A stretch of DNA of 64,000 bases from Methylosinus sp. LW4 (lineage in GTDB: Bacteria > Pseudomonadota > Alphaproteobacteria > Rhizobiales > Beijerinckiaceae), in the NCBI RefSeq assembly GCF_000379125.1, contig NZ_KB900626.1, forward strand, positions 2,242,667 to 2,306,666. The letters are read 5' to 3'. Below the pieces are notes generated by a model. It was not told the DNA's origin, did no database searches, and saw only the letters and a program-made list of their open reading frames with translations. The position numbers and the translations under genes were made by a program. Of the stretch, positions 19,175 to 28,476 are shown one piece after another (within the stretch, counting starts at the first letter, position 1; every line of letters begins with the position of its first letter).

Positions 19175-19588
19175 ATGAGCGAGACGGAGACGACCGATCC
19201 CAGCCGGCGGCGCGGCCTGCTCTCCGTCGTGGCAGGCCGCGCGAGCAATGAAACCGAACGCGCCAGAGGCGCGCCCGAGCGCAGCGCTCCGCTCGTGTCC
19301 TTCGACCGACACGAGCTGCGACTGCTGCTCGATCTCTATGGCGCCAAGGTCGCCGCCGGCGAGTGGCGCGATTACGCCATCGATTTCTCGCCCGCCAAAG
19401 CGGTGTTCTCGATCTTTCGCCGCGCCAGCGAGGCGCCGCTCTATCGCATCGAGAAAAATCCCGAGCTGGCGCGCCGTCAAGGCGCCTATTGCGTCGTCGC
19501 CGCCGGCGGCCTCGTCATGCGCCGCGGACATGATCTCGCGCGCGTCGTCGCCGTGCTGCAAAAGAAGCTGGAATTGGTGCGCGACTGA
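19175..19588 (+). CDS. DUF2794 family protein
   Basis: A 137-aa conserved alphaproteobacterial protein of unknown function. The family core is clear: FDRHELRLLLDLYGAKVAAG, EWRDYAIDFSPAKAVFSIFRR, PLYRIEKNP and RQGAYCVVAAGGLVMRRGH. No membrane segment or catalytic motif is seen. The ATG at 19175 follows a cggggaaaa ribosome-binding sequence; an in-frame ATG at 19148 would add nine residues. A strong shared terminator separates it from the convergent Bax-inhibitor gene. Confidence 0.87.
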   Translation: MSETETTDPSRRRGLLSVVAGRASNETERARGAPERSAPLVSFDRHELRLLLDLYGAKVAAGEWRDYAIDFSPAKAVFSIFRRASEAPLYRIEKNPELARRQGAYCVVAAGGLVMRRGHDLARVVAVLQKKLELVRD

Positions 19589-19598
19589 CAAAAAGAAA

Positions 19599-19626
19599 AG
19601 GCCCCGCCGGAGCGGGGCCTTCCTTT
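19599..19626. terminator. Bidirectional intrinsic terminator
   Basis: Perfect 9-bp stem aggccccgc / gcggggcct with a 4-base loop, flanked by an A-rich run on the left (aaaaagaaaa) and tccttt on the right, suited to end both the DUF2794 and the Bax-inhibitor transcripts. Confidence 0.9.
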
Positions 19627-19651
19627 ATCCCGGATCGGATCTGTGATCCGA

Positions 19652-20425
19652 TCAGTCGTTGCGCTCGCCGAAGAGGTAGAGCAGCGACTGGAACATGTTG
19701 ATGAAGTCGAGATAGAGCGACAGAGCGCCGAAGATGCTCTGCTTCTGCACCATCTCCTGGCCATAGCCGGCGTTCTGATAATAGCCGTCCTTGATCGACT
19801 GCGTGTCCCAGGCGGTGAGGCCCGCGAAGATGAACACCGACAGGATCGACAGAGCGAACTGCATCGCGCTGCTCTGGAAGAACAGATTGACGAGGCTCGC
19901 CAGCACGAGGCCCCAAAGGCCCATCACCAGGAAGGAGCCGAAGGCCGAGAGATCGCGCTTCGTCGTATAGCCATAGAGGCTAAGGCCGCCGAAGGCCGCC
20001 GCGGTGATGAAGAACACCTTGGCGATCGACGCGCCCGTGAAGACGATCATGATCGACGACATCGACAGGCCCATCACCGCCGAGAAGGCGAGGAACAGGT
20101 TGCGAGCCGTCGCCGCGGAGATGCGGTCGGCGCGATAGCCGAGAAAGAAGACGAAGGCCAGCGGCGCCAGCATCACCGCCCATTTCAGCGGGCTCGTGTA
20201 GAGCATCTGGCCGAAGGGCGTGAGCGCGATCTGCCGGCCGCCTTCCTTGGCGACGGCGAGCATATGCGTGCCGAGCGCGACGACGCCGGTCACGCCGAGA
20301 CCCAGGACCATGTAATTATAGACGCCGAGCATATAGGCGCGCAGGCCCTCGTCGATCTCGGCCGTGCCGGCTCTGGAGACGCCGCCCCGGTAGCCGAAGC
20401 TCGTGTTGCGGTCGAAATTGGACAT
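19652..20425 (-). CDS. Bax inhibitor-1 / YccA family membrane protein
   Basis: A 257-aa integral inner-membrane protein with about seven hydrophobic segments. It has the BI-1 hallmarks: a long N-terminal cytoplasmic stretch starting MSNFDRNTSFGYRGG, LGLGVTGVVALGTHML, the FTGASIAKVFFITAAAFGGLSLYGYTT region, and the C-terminal LTAWDTQSIKDGYY followed by SLYLDFINMFQSLLYLFG. Related bacterial proteins include YccA, which modulates FtsH, and calcium-leak channels; the role here is not known. The ATG at 20425 matches the family start. Confidence 0.92.
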   Translation of the reverse strand: MSNFDRNTSFGYRGGVSRAGTAEIDEGLRAYMLGVYNYMVLGLGVTGVVALGTHMLAVAKEGGRQIALTPFGQMLYTSPLKWAVMLAPLAFVFFLGYRADRISAATARNLFLAFSAVMGLSMSSIMIVFTGASIAKVFFITAAAFGGLSLYGYTTKRDLSAFGSFLVMGLWGLVLASLVNLFFQSSAMQFALSILSVFIFAGLTAWDTQSIKDGYYQNAGYGQEMVQKQSIFGALSLYLDFINMFQSLLYLFGERND

Positions 20426-20798
20426 AGCATCCTCTCGAAAAAGGCCGCGCGGCCCGGTGCATCCGGCCAATCGGCGCGGTCCTCGCCGTCGAATATGGCG
20501 TGAGGCCCGCGGAAAAACAAGAGTCCGCGGACGCAGAGCCGCAAAGTTCACGCCATGTCCAGCAAAACACAAGCAAAAGACGCAGTATAGGATGCGGAGC
20601 CGCGCCGCAATTCTATGCCGGGAGGCGGACAAAAGCCGAGCCCGCGCACGCTCTTGCCGCTCGCGAAGAATGCGCTAACATGCCGCATTGTCGCAGGCGG
20701 CGAGCGACCGGGTCGGCCGAACCGGCTCTCGCTTCGTCGTCGGAGCGAAAGCGCCCACGGAACGAGGCCCGCAACACATGCTCCATGGGGGAATCATC

Positions 20799-21452
20799 AT
20801 GTCCGACAGCGGTCTTGCCCCGTTCTGGCGGTCGATCGATGGGTTTCTGCGTCCTGCGACTCGTTCCGCGCCGCCCGTTCTTCTCGTCCTGCTGATGACG
20901 CTTCTCGGCGCGGGGACGCCCGCCTCCGCCCATGGCCGGCTCGGCTCCGCCGAGGGGCGATGCCGGCTCTATGTCGGCCCGGACATAATGAACTTCACCG
21001 GCTATATGCCGGACGCCTCCAAGAACGAGTTCTGCGAGGACATTCCGGCGACCGGCCATATGATCATCGCGCTCGACGCCGAGCAGGACGAGCTGCGCGA
21101 CATGGCGGTGGAGATCAGAATCGTCAAGGATATCGGCGGCGAGGAGAAGGAGAACGCCGATCTGGACGCTGCGACCGTCGCCTATCGCGGCCCGCGCACC
21201 TACCCGACCGGCACGATCAATTTCGAGCACGACTTCCCCGATGCGGGCTATTTCGTCGGCATAGTGACCGTGACCGGCGAGCATGGCGAGCGCTGGGTGT
21301 CGCGCTTTCCCTTTTCCGTGGGCAAGAGCTTCATGCGCACGCTGCCGCTCTATCTGCTGATGGGCGTCGGCGTCATCGCCATGTTCTTCATCTATCTACG
21401 GCACCGGCCGATCCATTCGCTGAAGACGGCGGAGGCCGAGCCGGCGGAATGA
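20799..21452 (+). CDS. Exported single-pass membrane protein, predicted mature N-terminal histidine
   Basis: 217 aa, not assigned to a known family. A signal sequence (hydrophobic core about residues 26-38) ends in P-A-S-A before His45, so signal peptidase I cleavage would leave His as the mature N-terminus, as in PmoB, CopC and lytic monooxygenases. The roughly 135-residue periplasmic part looks beta-rich, has Cys55 and Cys79 and further His at 87, 144 and 162. A transmembrane helix (about 183-200) and a short basic tail follow, giving a periplasmic domain tethered at its C-terminus. The ATG at 20799 has a gggggaa ribosome-binding site 6-7 bases upstream. Copper binding is an inference only. 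Confidence 0.7.
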   Translation: MSDSGLAPFWRSIDGFLRPATRSAPPVLLVLLMTLLGAGTPASAHGRLGSAEGRCRLYVGPDIMNFTGYMPDASKNEFCEDIPATGHMIIALDAEQDELRDMAVEIRIVKDIGGEEKENADLDAATVAYRGPRTYPTGTINFEHDFPDAGYFVGIVTVTGEHGERWVSRFPFSVGKSFMRTLPLYLLMGVGVIAMFFIYLRHRPIHSLKTAEAEPAE

Positions 21453-21480
21453 TCCTCCGCCGGCCGCGGGAGGCAGCCGC

Positions 21481-22356
21481 TCATCGCGCCGTCTCGACAG
21501 GATCGCCGATTCCCGATGCGCGCGTGTCGCCTTTGATCTTATCGGCGAGCAGGGCGATGGTCTTGGAATAGACCTTCGCCTTGTTCCATTCGAGCAGCGC
21601 CGGAAAATTCGGCTCGCCCTCGTCCCAGCCGGCGCCCGGCTTCCACCCATAGCCATGCAGAAAATTGGCGGTGGAGGCGAGCACATCCGCCGTATTGTGA
21701 ACGAGATCGCGCTTGCCGTCGCCGTCGAAATCCACCGCGAATTTCAGATAGGACGAGGGCATGAACTGCGTCTGGCCGATCTCGCCGGCCCAGGCGCCGC
21801 GCATTTGCGCGGGATCGAGATCGCCGCGCTCCACGATGCGCAGCGCGTCCAGCAGCTCGGCGCGGAACTTGTCGGCGCGGCGGCAATCATAGGCGAGCGT
21901 CGCCAGCGCGCGAATCGTCGCGAAATCGCCGAGATAGGAGCCGAAATCCGTCTCCAGCCCCCAAATGGCGACGATGACCGGCCCCGGCACGCCATATTTC
22001 TGCTCGATGCGCTTGAACAGCGCCGCATGCTTCTGCAGCAGCGCGCGCCCCTTGCTCACGCGGAAGGAATTGGCCATGCGCGCGGAGAATTGCTCGAAGG
22101 TCTGGCGGAACACTTTCTGCCCGCGATCATGCGAGATCACCGAGCGGTCGTAATAGACGTCGCGCAGCGACGAATCGATCGCCGCCTTGGAGATTCCCGC
22201 CGCAACGGCCTCCTTCTCGAAGCCCGCGAGCCAGGCCTCGAAGCCCTCGCCATTGCGCCCGCATTCGGCCGCCAGCGCCTTTGGCGCGCCGAAGCCGATC
22301 GCCAGAGCCAAAGCCGCGGCGCCGAGCGCCGTCGTCATCCGATTCATCTGAGACAT
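21481..22356 (-). CDS. Lytic murein transglycosylase (MltB-like)
   Basis: A 291-aa exported enzyme that cleaves the glycan strand of peptidoglycan. A signal peptide (ALGAAALALAIGFGAPKALAA) precedes the catalytic domain; the MltB-type catalytic Glu lies in VAIWGLETDFGSY, with GEIGQTQFMPSSYLKFAVDFDGDGKRD typical of the SLT_2 group. There is no C-terminal peptidoglycan-binding domain. The ATG at 22356 (MSQMNRM) gives a normal signal peptide. It ends 28 bases from the convergent exported-protein gene. Confidence 0.9.
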   Translation of the reverse strand: MSQMNRMTTALGAAALALAIGFGAPKALAAECGRNGEGFEAWLAGFEKEAVAAGISKAAIDSSLRDVYYDRSVISHDRGQKVFRQTFEQFSARMANSFRVSKGRALLQKHAALFKRIEQKYGVPGPVIVAIWGLETDFGSYLGDFATIRALATLAYDCRRADKFRAELLDALRIVERGDLDPAQMRGAWAGEIGQTQFMPSSYLKFAVDFDGDGKRDLVHNTADVLASTANFLHGYGWKPGAGWDEGEPNFPALLEWNKAKVYSKTIALLADKIKGDTRASGIGDPVETAR

Positions 22357-22671
22357 ATCGCCGACCCCATCTCTCGGGCGAAGCCCTTTTGCGCTCTCGA
22401 GGCGTATCCCCCGGCGCGAATTCCGATCGATCGAACGGCCGATCGCAAAACGCTTTAGCTCACGAGAGCGCGGCCGCACGATGGCGACGCTTTCGCGAGA
22501 GCCGAAATTGCCGATGCTGAAACCGGCCCCAGACTAGCTCTCGCCGGTTAGCACCCGGTTGCCGAAGCATGGCCAATTTTCGTTCTCATATTGTTCTTGC
22601 GAGGGCGAAATCGCGCGTCTACTATGGCGGCGGTTGCGTCAGAGCGATATCGGGGTCTCGGAGCTTTCGTC
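22357..22671. other. Divergent promoter region, lytic transglycosylase / comM
   Basis: A 315-base stretch between divergently transcribed genes. It contains a gatcgatcgaac motif near 22431, also seen near 60361, but no clear promoter, RNA or coding region was recognised. Confidence 0.5.
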
Positions 22672-24207
22672 ATGGTGGTCAGAGTCGCGACGGTCGCCTT
22701 CGAGGGCATCGAGGCCAAGCCCGTCGACGTCCAGGTGCAGATCGCCAGCGGCAATGTCGTTTTCACCCTGGTCGGCCTCGCCGACAAAGCGGTCGCCGAA
22801 TCGCGGGAGCGGGTGCGGGCGGCGCTGGTCGCCTCCGGCCTCGCCCTGCCGGCCAAGCGCATCACCGTCAATCTCGCGCCGGCCGACATGCCCAAGGAGG
22901 GCAGCCATTACGATCTGCCGATCGCGCTCGGCGTGATGGCGGCGATCGGCGCCATTCCCTCGGACGCGCTGGACGGCTTCACCGTGCTCGGCGAATTGGG
23001 GCTCGACGGGGCGATCGCGCCGGTCGCCGGCGTGCTGCCCGCCGCGGTCGCCGCCAACATGCGCGGCCATGGGCTCATCTGCCCGCGCCAATGCGGGCCG
23101 GAGGCGGCCTGGGCGTCGAGCGACATGGAGGTGATCGCGCCGCGCTCGCTGATCCAGCTCGTCAATCATCTCAAAGGCGTGCAGGCGCTCTCGCGGCCGG
23201 AGCCGGCCGTGCGCGCGGCGGCCACGGCGCTGCCGGATCTCTCCGACATAAAAGGCCAGGAGAGCGCCAAGCGGGCGCTGGAGATCGCGGCCGCCGGCGG
23301 CCATAATCTGCTGATGAACGGCCCGCCCGGCGCCGGCAAATCCATGCTGGCGGCGCGGCTTCCCTCTATTCTGCCGCCGCTGTCGCCGCGCGAGCTTCTG
23401 GAAGTCTCGATGATCCATTCCGTCGCGGGCGAGATCGCCGGCGGCGAGCTCACCGATCGGCGCCCGTTTCGCGCGCCGCATCATTCCGCCTCCATGCCGG
23501 CGCTGGTCGGCGGCGGCTCCCATGCGCGCCCGGGCGAGATCTCGCTCGCCCATAATGGCGTGCTGTTCCTCGACGAGCTGCCGGAGTTTCTGGCGCAGGC
23601 GCTCGACGGCCTGCGCCAGCCGCTGGAGACGGGCGAGGTCGCCGTCTCCCGCGCCAATCACCGCGCCGTCTATCCGGCCCGCTTTCAGCTCGTCGCGGCG
23701 ATGAACCCCTGCCGCTGCGGCCATGCGCTGGAGCCGGGCTTCGCCTGCCGCCGCCAGCCCAACGAGCGCTGTATCGCTCAATATCAGGCGCGGCTCTCCG
23801 GCCCGCTGATCGACCGTTTCGACCTCAGGATCGAGGTTCCGGCGGTCTCGGCGGCCGATCTCGTGCTGCCGCCGCCGGCCGAAGGCTCCGCCGAGGTGGC
23901 TGCGCGCGTCGCCGCGGCGCGCGAGCGGCAAGGCCGACGCTATGCGGCGCTCGGCCTTCCCGGCTCCACCACAAACGCCAGCGCGCCGGCCAGCGCGATC
24001 GAGAAGGCCGCCGCGCTCGATGCCTCTGGAACGGCGCTGATTCGCGAGGCGGCCGAGCGTCTCGGCCTCTCGGCGCGCGGATTTCATCGCGCGCTGAAGC
24101 TCGCCCGCACCATCGCCGATCTCGACGGCTCGGACGCCATAGCGCGCCGCCATCTCGCCGAAGCGCTCGCCTATCGCGGCGGCGCCGGAGCCCGCGTCGC
24201 CGCCTGA
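22672..24207 (+). CDS. comM: YifB/ComM family Mg-chelatase-like AAA+ ATPase
   Basis: A 511-aa hexameric helicase-like ATPase; ComM promotes branch migration during natural transformation in species studied. The N-terminal ChlI-like domain starts [19 protein letters not shown] with [22 protein letters not shown]. The AAA+ core has Walker [11 protein letters not shown] and Walker [11 protein letters not shown], then AMNPCRCGH with a Cys pair, and the C-terminal Mg-chelatase domain has [26 protein letters not shown]. The ATG at 22672 is the standard family start. Confidence 0.94.
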   Translation: MVVRVATVAFEGIEAKPVDVQVQIASGNVVFTLVGLADKAVAESRERVRAALVASGLALPAKRITVNLAPADMPKEGSHYDLPIALGVMAAIGAIPSDALDGFTVLGELGLDGAIAPVAGVLPAAVAANMRGHGLICPRQCGPEAAWASSDMEVIAPRSLIQLVNHLKGVQALSRPEPAVRAAATALPDLSDIKGQESAKRALEIAAAGGHNLLMNGPPGAGKSMLAARLPSILPPLSPRELLEVSMIHSVAGEIAGGELTDRRPFRAPHHSASMPALVGGGSHARPGEISLAHNGVLFLDELPEFLAQALDGLRQPLETGEVAVSRANHRAVYPARFQLVAAMNPCRCGHALEPGFACRRQPNERCIAQYQARLSGPLIDRFDLRIEVPAVSAADLVLPPPAEGSAEVAARVAAARERQGRRYAALGLPGSTTNASAPASAIEKAAALDASGTALIREAAERLGLSARGFHRALKLARTIADLDGSDAIARRHLAEALAYRGGAGARVAA

Positions 24208-24279
24208 GCCCGGTTCACACTTTTCTGTCGATTGCCGTGGAATAATTGCATCTTCGTCGAATGTCCTTGGACCGCCCGC

Positions 24280-26037
24280 ATGCCTGCTGTTCCGCCTTGC
24301 GTTTTCGGCCTTCTCGCCTTTTTCGCCGTTCTGGCCCCCGCCGTCTGGCTATGGCTCTCCCGCGCGCGGCGGGCGCGCCGGCGCCGGGCGGTCGAGACCG
24401 AGCTCGAAGGATTGCGCGACGAAATCTGGGAGCTGCGCGCCGCCGCCGCCGCGCGTGATCGCGCCGAGGCGGCGAGCCAGGCCAAATCGCGTTTTCTCGC
24501 CACGGTGAGCCATGAGATCCGCACGCCGCTCAATGGCGTGCTCGGCCTCGCGCAATTGCTGGCGGCGACGCGGCTCGACGCCGAGCAGGCGAGCTATGTC
24601 GAGGCGATCGCCGCCTCCGGCCGCTCGCTCGCCCAGCTCATCGACGATATTCTGGACTTCTCCAAGATCGAGGCCGGCAAGATCGAGCTTTCGGTCGAGC
24701 CTTTCGCGCTGACGCCGCTCGTCGAGGGCGTCGTGGAGCTGCTGGCGCCGCGCGCCCAGGCCAAGCATCTCGAGATCGCGAGCTATATCGCGCCGGACGC
24801 GCCGGAGATCGTGGCCGGCGACGCCGCGCGCGTGCGCCAGGTGCTGGTCAATCTCGCCGGCAACGCCGTGAATTTCACCGCGAGCGGCGGCGTCGGCCTG
24901 CGCGTCGAGCGCGACGCCAAGGGCGCGCTGGCGTTTCGCGTCGCCGACACCGGGCCGGGCGTGGCCCCGGCGGCGCGCGAGATCATTTTCGAGGAGTTCG
25001 AGCAGGGCGACGGCTCGTCGACGCGGCGCCATGGCGGCACCGGCCTCGGCCTCGCCATCTCCCGCCATCTCGCCGCGCTGATGGGCGGCCGGCTGGAGAT
25101 AGAGGAGCAGGCCGGCGCCGGCGCGGTCTTCGCCTTCACCCTGCCGCGCGGGCCGCATGCGCTCTTCGACGACCGCACGCGCGAGCGCAAGCGGCCGCTC
25201 GCCGGCTCGCGCGTCCTCATCGTCTCGCCGACGATCTTCGAAGGCCCGTTCATGGCCGAGATTTTGCGCGCCGCCGGCGCGCAGACCGAGATCGCGCGGG
25301 AGGAGACGAGCGGCGCCCGCCGCCTCGGCGACGAGCCCGACGGAGGTTTCGACGCCGTCATCGTCGATTGCGCCTTCGGTGAGGCGGCGACCGAGCGTCT
25401 CGCCGACGAGGCGCGCCGCGCCGGCGCCGGCCGCGTGTTCCTGATGTTCTCGCCCATGGAGCGGCGCGCCTTCGGCGAGGCGGCGCTGCGCCATTTCGAC
25501 GGCTGGCTGGTGAAGCCGGTGCGCGCCGCCTCGCTGGTCGAGCGCCTGTCCGCCGCCCCGCCGCCGTCCCGCAACGACGCGGATTACGTCGCGCCCGAGC
25601 GCACGCTCGCCGGCCGCCGTATGCTCGTCGCCGAGGACAACGACGTCAATGCGCTGATCGTCTGCCGCCATCTCGAGAAGCTCGGCGCGCTGGTCACGCG
25701 CGCGGAGGATGGCGCGCGCGCCGTCGAGCTGGCGCGCTCCTCCATCGGCGGACGGCTGCGGCCCTTCGACGCCATATTGATGGACGTTTTCATGCCCGAG
25801 CTCGACGGCCTCGAGGCGACGCGCCTCATTCGAGCGGAGGAGGCGCGCATGGGCGCGCCGCGCCTGCCGATCATCGCGCTCACCGCCAGCGCGCTCGAGG
25901 AGGACGAGCGCGCCGCGCGCGGGGCGGGCGTCGATTTCCTGCTGACCAAGCCGGTCGAGTTCGACGCCCTGTCGCGGACCATCCTCGAGGCGATCGACGC
26001 CTCCCGCCGCGCCGACGGCGCCCGCGAGGCGATCTGA
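24280..26037 (+). CDS. Hybrid histidine kinase with two receiver domains
   Basis: A 585-aa membrane-anchored sensor kinase. One N-terminal transmembrane segment (about residues 8-26) and a short coiled coil lead directly into HisKA with phosphoacceptor His78 ([13 protein letters not shown]). The HATPase domain has [17 protein letters not shown] and [11 protein letters not shown] degenerate receiver (about 310-430) reads VLIVSPT at its acidic pocket, so it is probably not phosphorylated; a complete C-terminal receiver has D-N after VAE and phosphoacceptor Asp502 ([12 protein letters not shown]). There is no periplasmic sensor domain and no cognate regulator next door. Confidence 0.9.
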   Translation: MPAVPPCVFGLLAFFAVLAPAVWLWLSRARRARRRRAVETELEGLRDEIWELRAAAAARDRAEAASQAKSRFLATVSHEIRTPLNGVLGLAQLLAATRLDAEQASYVEAIAASGRSLAQLIDDILDFSKIEAGKIELSVEPFALTPLVEGVVELLAPRAQAKHLEIASYIAPDAPEIVAGDAARVRQVLVNLAGNAVNFTASGGVGLRVERDAKGALAFRVADTGPGVAPAAREIIFEEFEQGDGSSTRRHGGTGLGLAISRHLAALMGGRLEIEEQAGAGAVFAFTLPRGPHALFDDRTRERKRPLAGSRVLIVSPTIFEGPFMAEILRAAGAQTEIAREETSGARRLGDEPDGGFDAVIVDCAFGEAATERLADEARRAGAGRVFLMFSPMERRAFGEAALRHFDGWLVKPVRAASLVERLSAAPPPSRNDADYVAPERTLAGRRMLVAEDNDVNALIVCRHLEKLGALVTRAEDGARAVELARSSIGGRLRPFDAILMDVFMPELDGLEATRLIRAEEARMGAPRLPIIALTASALEEDERAARGAGVDFLLTKPVEFDALSRTILEAIDASRRADGAREAI

Positions 26038-26142
26038 CCGCGCTCCGCCATAGCCACAAAAAAGAAAAAATTTCGCCCCGCCCGCGGGCCACAACGGCAG
26101 CGCGGGGATTGCGATAGCTCACGCCCTTGACGGGAGAACACA

Positions 26143-28284
26143 ATGTCGAGACGAAAAAATTTGCTGCTCGCGGGGCTGATGACGCCGTCGCTGGCGCTCG
26201 GCCCGCAAGCCGGACTCGCGCCGGCGACGGCCGCCGAGACTCTGCTGCTGGCCCAGGCCGCGCCGCAGGGCTTCGAGCCCAATCATGAAAAGCGCCCGCC
26301 GGCGCAGCGGCCCGCCCAGCCGGCGCCCGCCCCCCGCCCCGCCCCGGGGGCCCCGCCCGCTTTCCATCCGGCTCCCGCTCAGCATGCGCCCTCCGCGCCG
26401 CCGCCCGCCCCCTATCCGGGAGCCGGCGCCCCGCCGACGCCCCGCCCGCAGCTGCGCGCCGCGCCGCCCGTCCCTCCGGCTCCGGCCATCATCCATCCGC
26501 CGCAGCAGGCCGCGCCGATTCGGCAAGCGCCGCCGCCGCATCCCACGGCGGCGCCTGCGCCCATTCCCACTCCCCATCCGATCGCGCCGGCCAATCCGGC
26601 CGCCGCCCACAGCCCCTCGCCGGCCGTCCCCCACGAGAGTCCCGCTCCCGCCGCCGGCCGCCCCCCTGCTCCCGCTCTGAGCGGCGACCATGGCGCAGGC
26701 GCAGGGGCGCCAGCCGCGCGTATCCCGCCGGCCGCTCCGATCGTCACGCCCGCCATCGGACAGCAGCCTGCGCCCGCCGTCCCGGCTCCGCCGGCGCATT
26801 CCGCCGCCCCACCGGTCGGAGGCGGCCAAGGCCTTCCGCCCAATGGCGCGAATGGCGCGCCGGCTCATCTCGGTGGGCCGCATCCCGCTCCCGCCGCCGG
26901 CGGCGCGCCCGAGACGCCGGCGCCGCATGGCCAGGCGCCGGCCGGAGCGCCGGCGCAGGGCGGAGGCTTCCTGCCGTCCACGGCCCAGCCCGGCGCCGCG
27001 CCGCGCCCCAATGGCCCGCCGCCCGGCGGCGTCCCGGCCGGAGACCACGCCGGCGCGCCGCCCGCAGGCGCTGGCGGACGCTTCCTGCCACCGCCCGGAC
27101 AGCAAGGCGCGGTCCCGCCCGGCGCGCCTCCCGGCGCCGGCGCCCCTCAGCATGTTCCGCCGCAGGCTGGAGGAGCCGCCTATGGCGCTCCGCCGGCGGG
27201 CGGCCCTCCCCCGTCTGGCGCCGCCTATGGCGCGCCGCCCGCCGCCTCGCCCCCCGGCGCTCCGCCGCCCTATGGCGCCCCGCCGGCCGGCGGCGGACCA
27301 CGCGTGTCGCCGGCCGCAGCGGCCGCGATCGGCGCGGCGGCCGGCCTCGTCGGCGGCTTCGTGCTGAGCCAGCCCGGCGCGCATCGGCTCGACGATGTGC
27401 ATGCGCGTCGCCAGCAATTCGAGCGCGACGGCGTGCTGGTCGTGCAGGAGCCCGGCCGCACCATCGTGCGCGAGGGCGGCGGCGCCTTCATCCGTCACGA
27501 CGAGAACGAGCGTTTCCGCGACCTCGGCGGCAATCTGCGCAGCGAGCGTCACGGCGAGGAATATGTGAGCGTCTACGCCCGCCGCGACGGCGGCGAGGTG
27601 CTGACCTACACGGACGCCAATGGCGTGCTGCTGCGCCGCTTGCGCCGCTTCCCCGACGGCCGCGAGGTCATCCTCATCGACAATGGCTTCCGCGGTCCGC
27701 CGCGCGGCTATGCGGAGGAGGTGGTCGTGCTGCCGCCGCCGCCGGTCGAGATCGCGCCGGACGCTTATGTCGTCGACTACGGCGCCGCCGACGAGCGTCT
27801 CGTCTATGAGACGCTGACGGCGCCGCCGCTCGCGCCCATGCCGCGCCGCTACACGCTCGACGAGATTCGCTACAGCCCGTCCGTGCGCGCCTACACGCGC
27901 AGCGTCGATATCGACACGATCAATTTCGACACGGGCTCCTGGGCGATCACGCCGGATCAGGCGCAGCGCCTCATAACCGTCGCGGAAGCGCTCAACGAGG
28001 CGATCAAGCGCAATCCCGCCGAGGTCTTTCTGATCGAAGGCCATACGGATGCGGTGGGCTCGGACGTCGACAATCTGTCGCTCTCCGATCGCCGCGCGCA
28101 GGCGGTGGCGACGATATTGTCGCGCGACTTCGGCGTGCCGCCGGAAAATCTGACGACGCAAGGCTATGGCGAGCAATATCTCAAAGTGCAGACGCAAGGC
28201 CCCTCGCGCGAGAATCGCCGCGTGACCGTGCGTCGAATAACGCCGCTGCTGGGCGGACCGCAGGCCGAGACGCATCGGCGCTGA
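26143..28284 (+). CDS. Proline-rich OmpA-family outer-membrane protein
   Basis: 713 aa. A signal peptide is followed by roughly 390 residues of Pro/Ala/Gly-rich low complexity with many PPAG, GAPP and PAPAP runs, then a glycine-zipper-like hydrophobic helix (AAIGAAAGLVGGFVLS). A structured region of about 180 residues has short repeats such as DGREVILIDNGFRG. The C-terminal OmpA domain (about 590-705) has INFDTGSWAITPDQ, IEGHTDAVGSDVDN, LSDRRAQAV and ENRRVTVR, which bind peptidoglycan. The long flexible segment probably spans the periplasm or extends from the envelope. An in-frame Pro-rich segment this long may vary between strains. Confidence 0.88.
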   Translation: MSRRKNLLLAGLMTPSLALGPQAGLAPATAAETLLLAQAAPQGFEPNHEKRPPAQRPAQPAPAPRPAPGAPPAFHPAPAQHAPSAPPPAPYPGAGAPPTPRPQLRAAPPVPPAPAIIHPPQQAAPIRQAPPPHPTAAPAPIPTPHPIAPANPAAAHSPSPAVPHESPAPAAGRPPAPALSGDHGAGAGAPAARIPPAAPIVTPAIGQQPAPAVPAPPAHSAAPPVGGGQGLPPNGANGAPAHLGGPHPAPAAGGAPETPAPHGQAPAGAPAQGGGFLPSTAQPGAAPRPNGPPPGGVPAGDHAGAPPAGAGGRFLPPPGQQGAVPPGAPPGAGAPQHVPPQAGGAAYGAPPAGGPPPSGAAYGAPPAASPPGAPPPYGAPPAGGGPRVSPAAAAAIGAAAGLVGGFVLSQPGAHRLDDVHARRQQFERDGVLVVQEPGRTIVREGGGAFIRHDENERFRDLGGNLRSERHGEEYVSVYARRDGGEVLTYTDANGVLLRRLRRFPDGREVILIDNGFRGPPRGYAEEVVVLPPPPVEIAPDAYVVDYGAADERLVYETLTAPPLAPMPRRYTLDEIRYSPSVRAYTRSVDIDTINFDTGSWAITPDQAQRLITVAEALNEAIKRNPAEVFLIEGHTDAVGSDVDNLSLSDRRAQAVATILSRDFGVPPENLTTQGYGEQYLKVQTQGPSRENRRVTVRRITPLLGGPQAETHRR

Positions 28285-28296
28285 GGAAAGACGAAC

Positions 28297-28326
28297 GAGA
28301 CGGCGCGCATCGTCGCGCGCCGTCTC
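28297..28326 (+). terminator. Hairpin downstream of the OmpA-family gene
   Basis: Perfect 12-bp stem gagacggcgcgc / gcgcgccgtctc with a 6-base loop, 13 bases after the stop codon. The following sequence has only a short ctgttt, so termination may need Rho. Confidence 0.65.
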
Positions 28327-28476
28327 CCGAGAGCTGTTTGCGCGCGATGCGCGCTTGAAGGCTCGCGGTCCAAACGCCGCGCGTCGTCACAAAAGCTTCG
28401 CCCCCTCGTGATCTAAGGCGTCGATCGCAAGCGCTCGAAAAGCGCGAGCGCGACACGAGCGGAGACGATACGCGAC

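Noticed and set aside
26119..28275. 718-codon minus-strand frame opposite the OmpA gene
   Set aside because: A high-GC shadow of the proline-rich gene, Arg/Gly-rich and without motifs.
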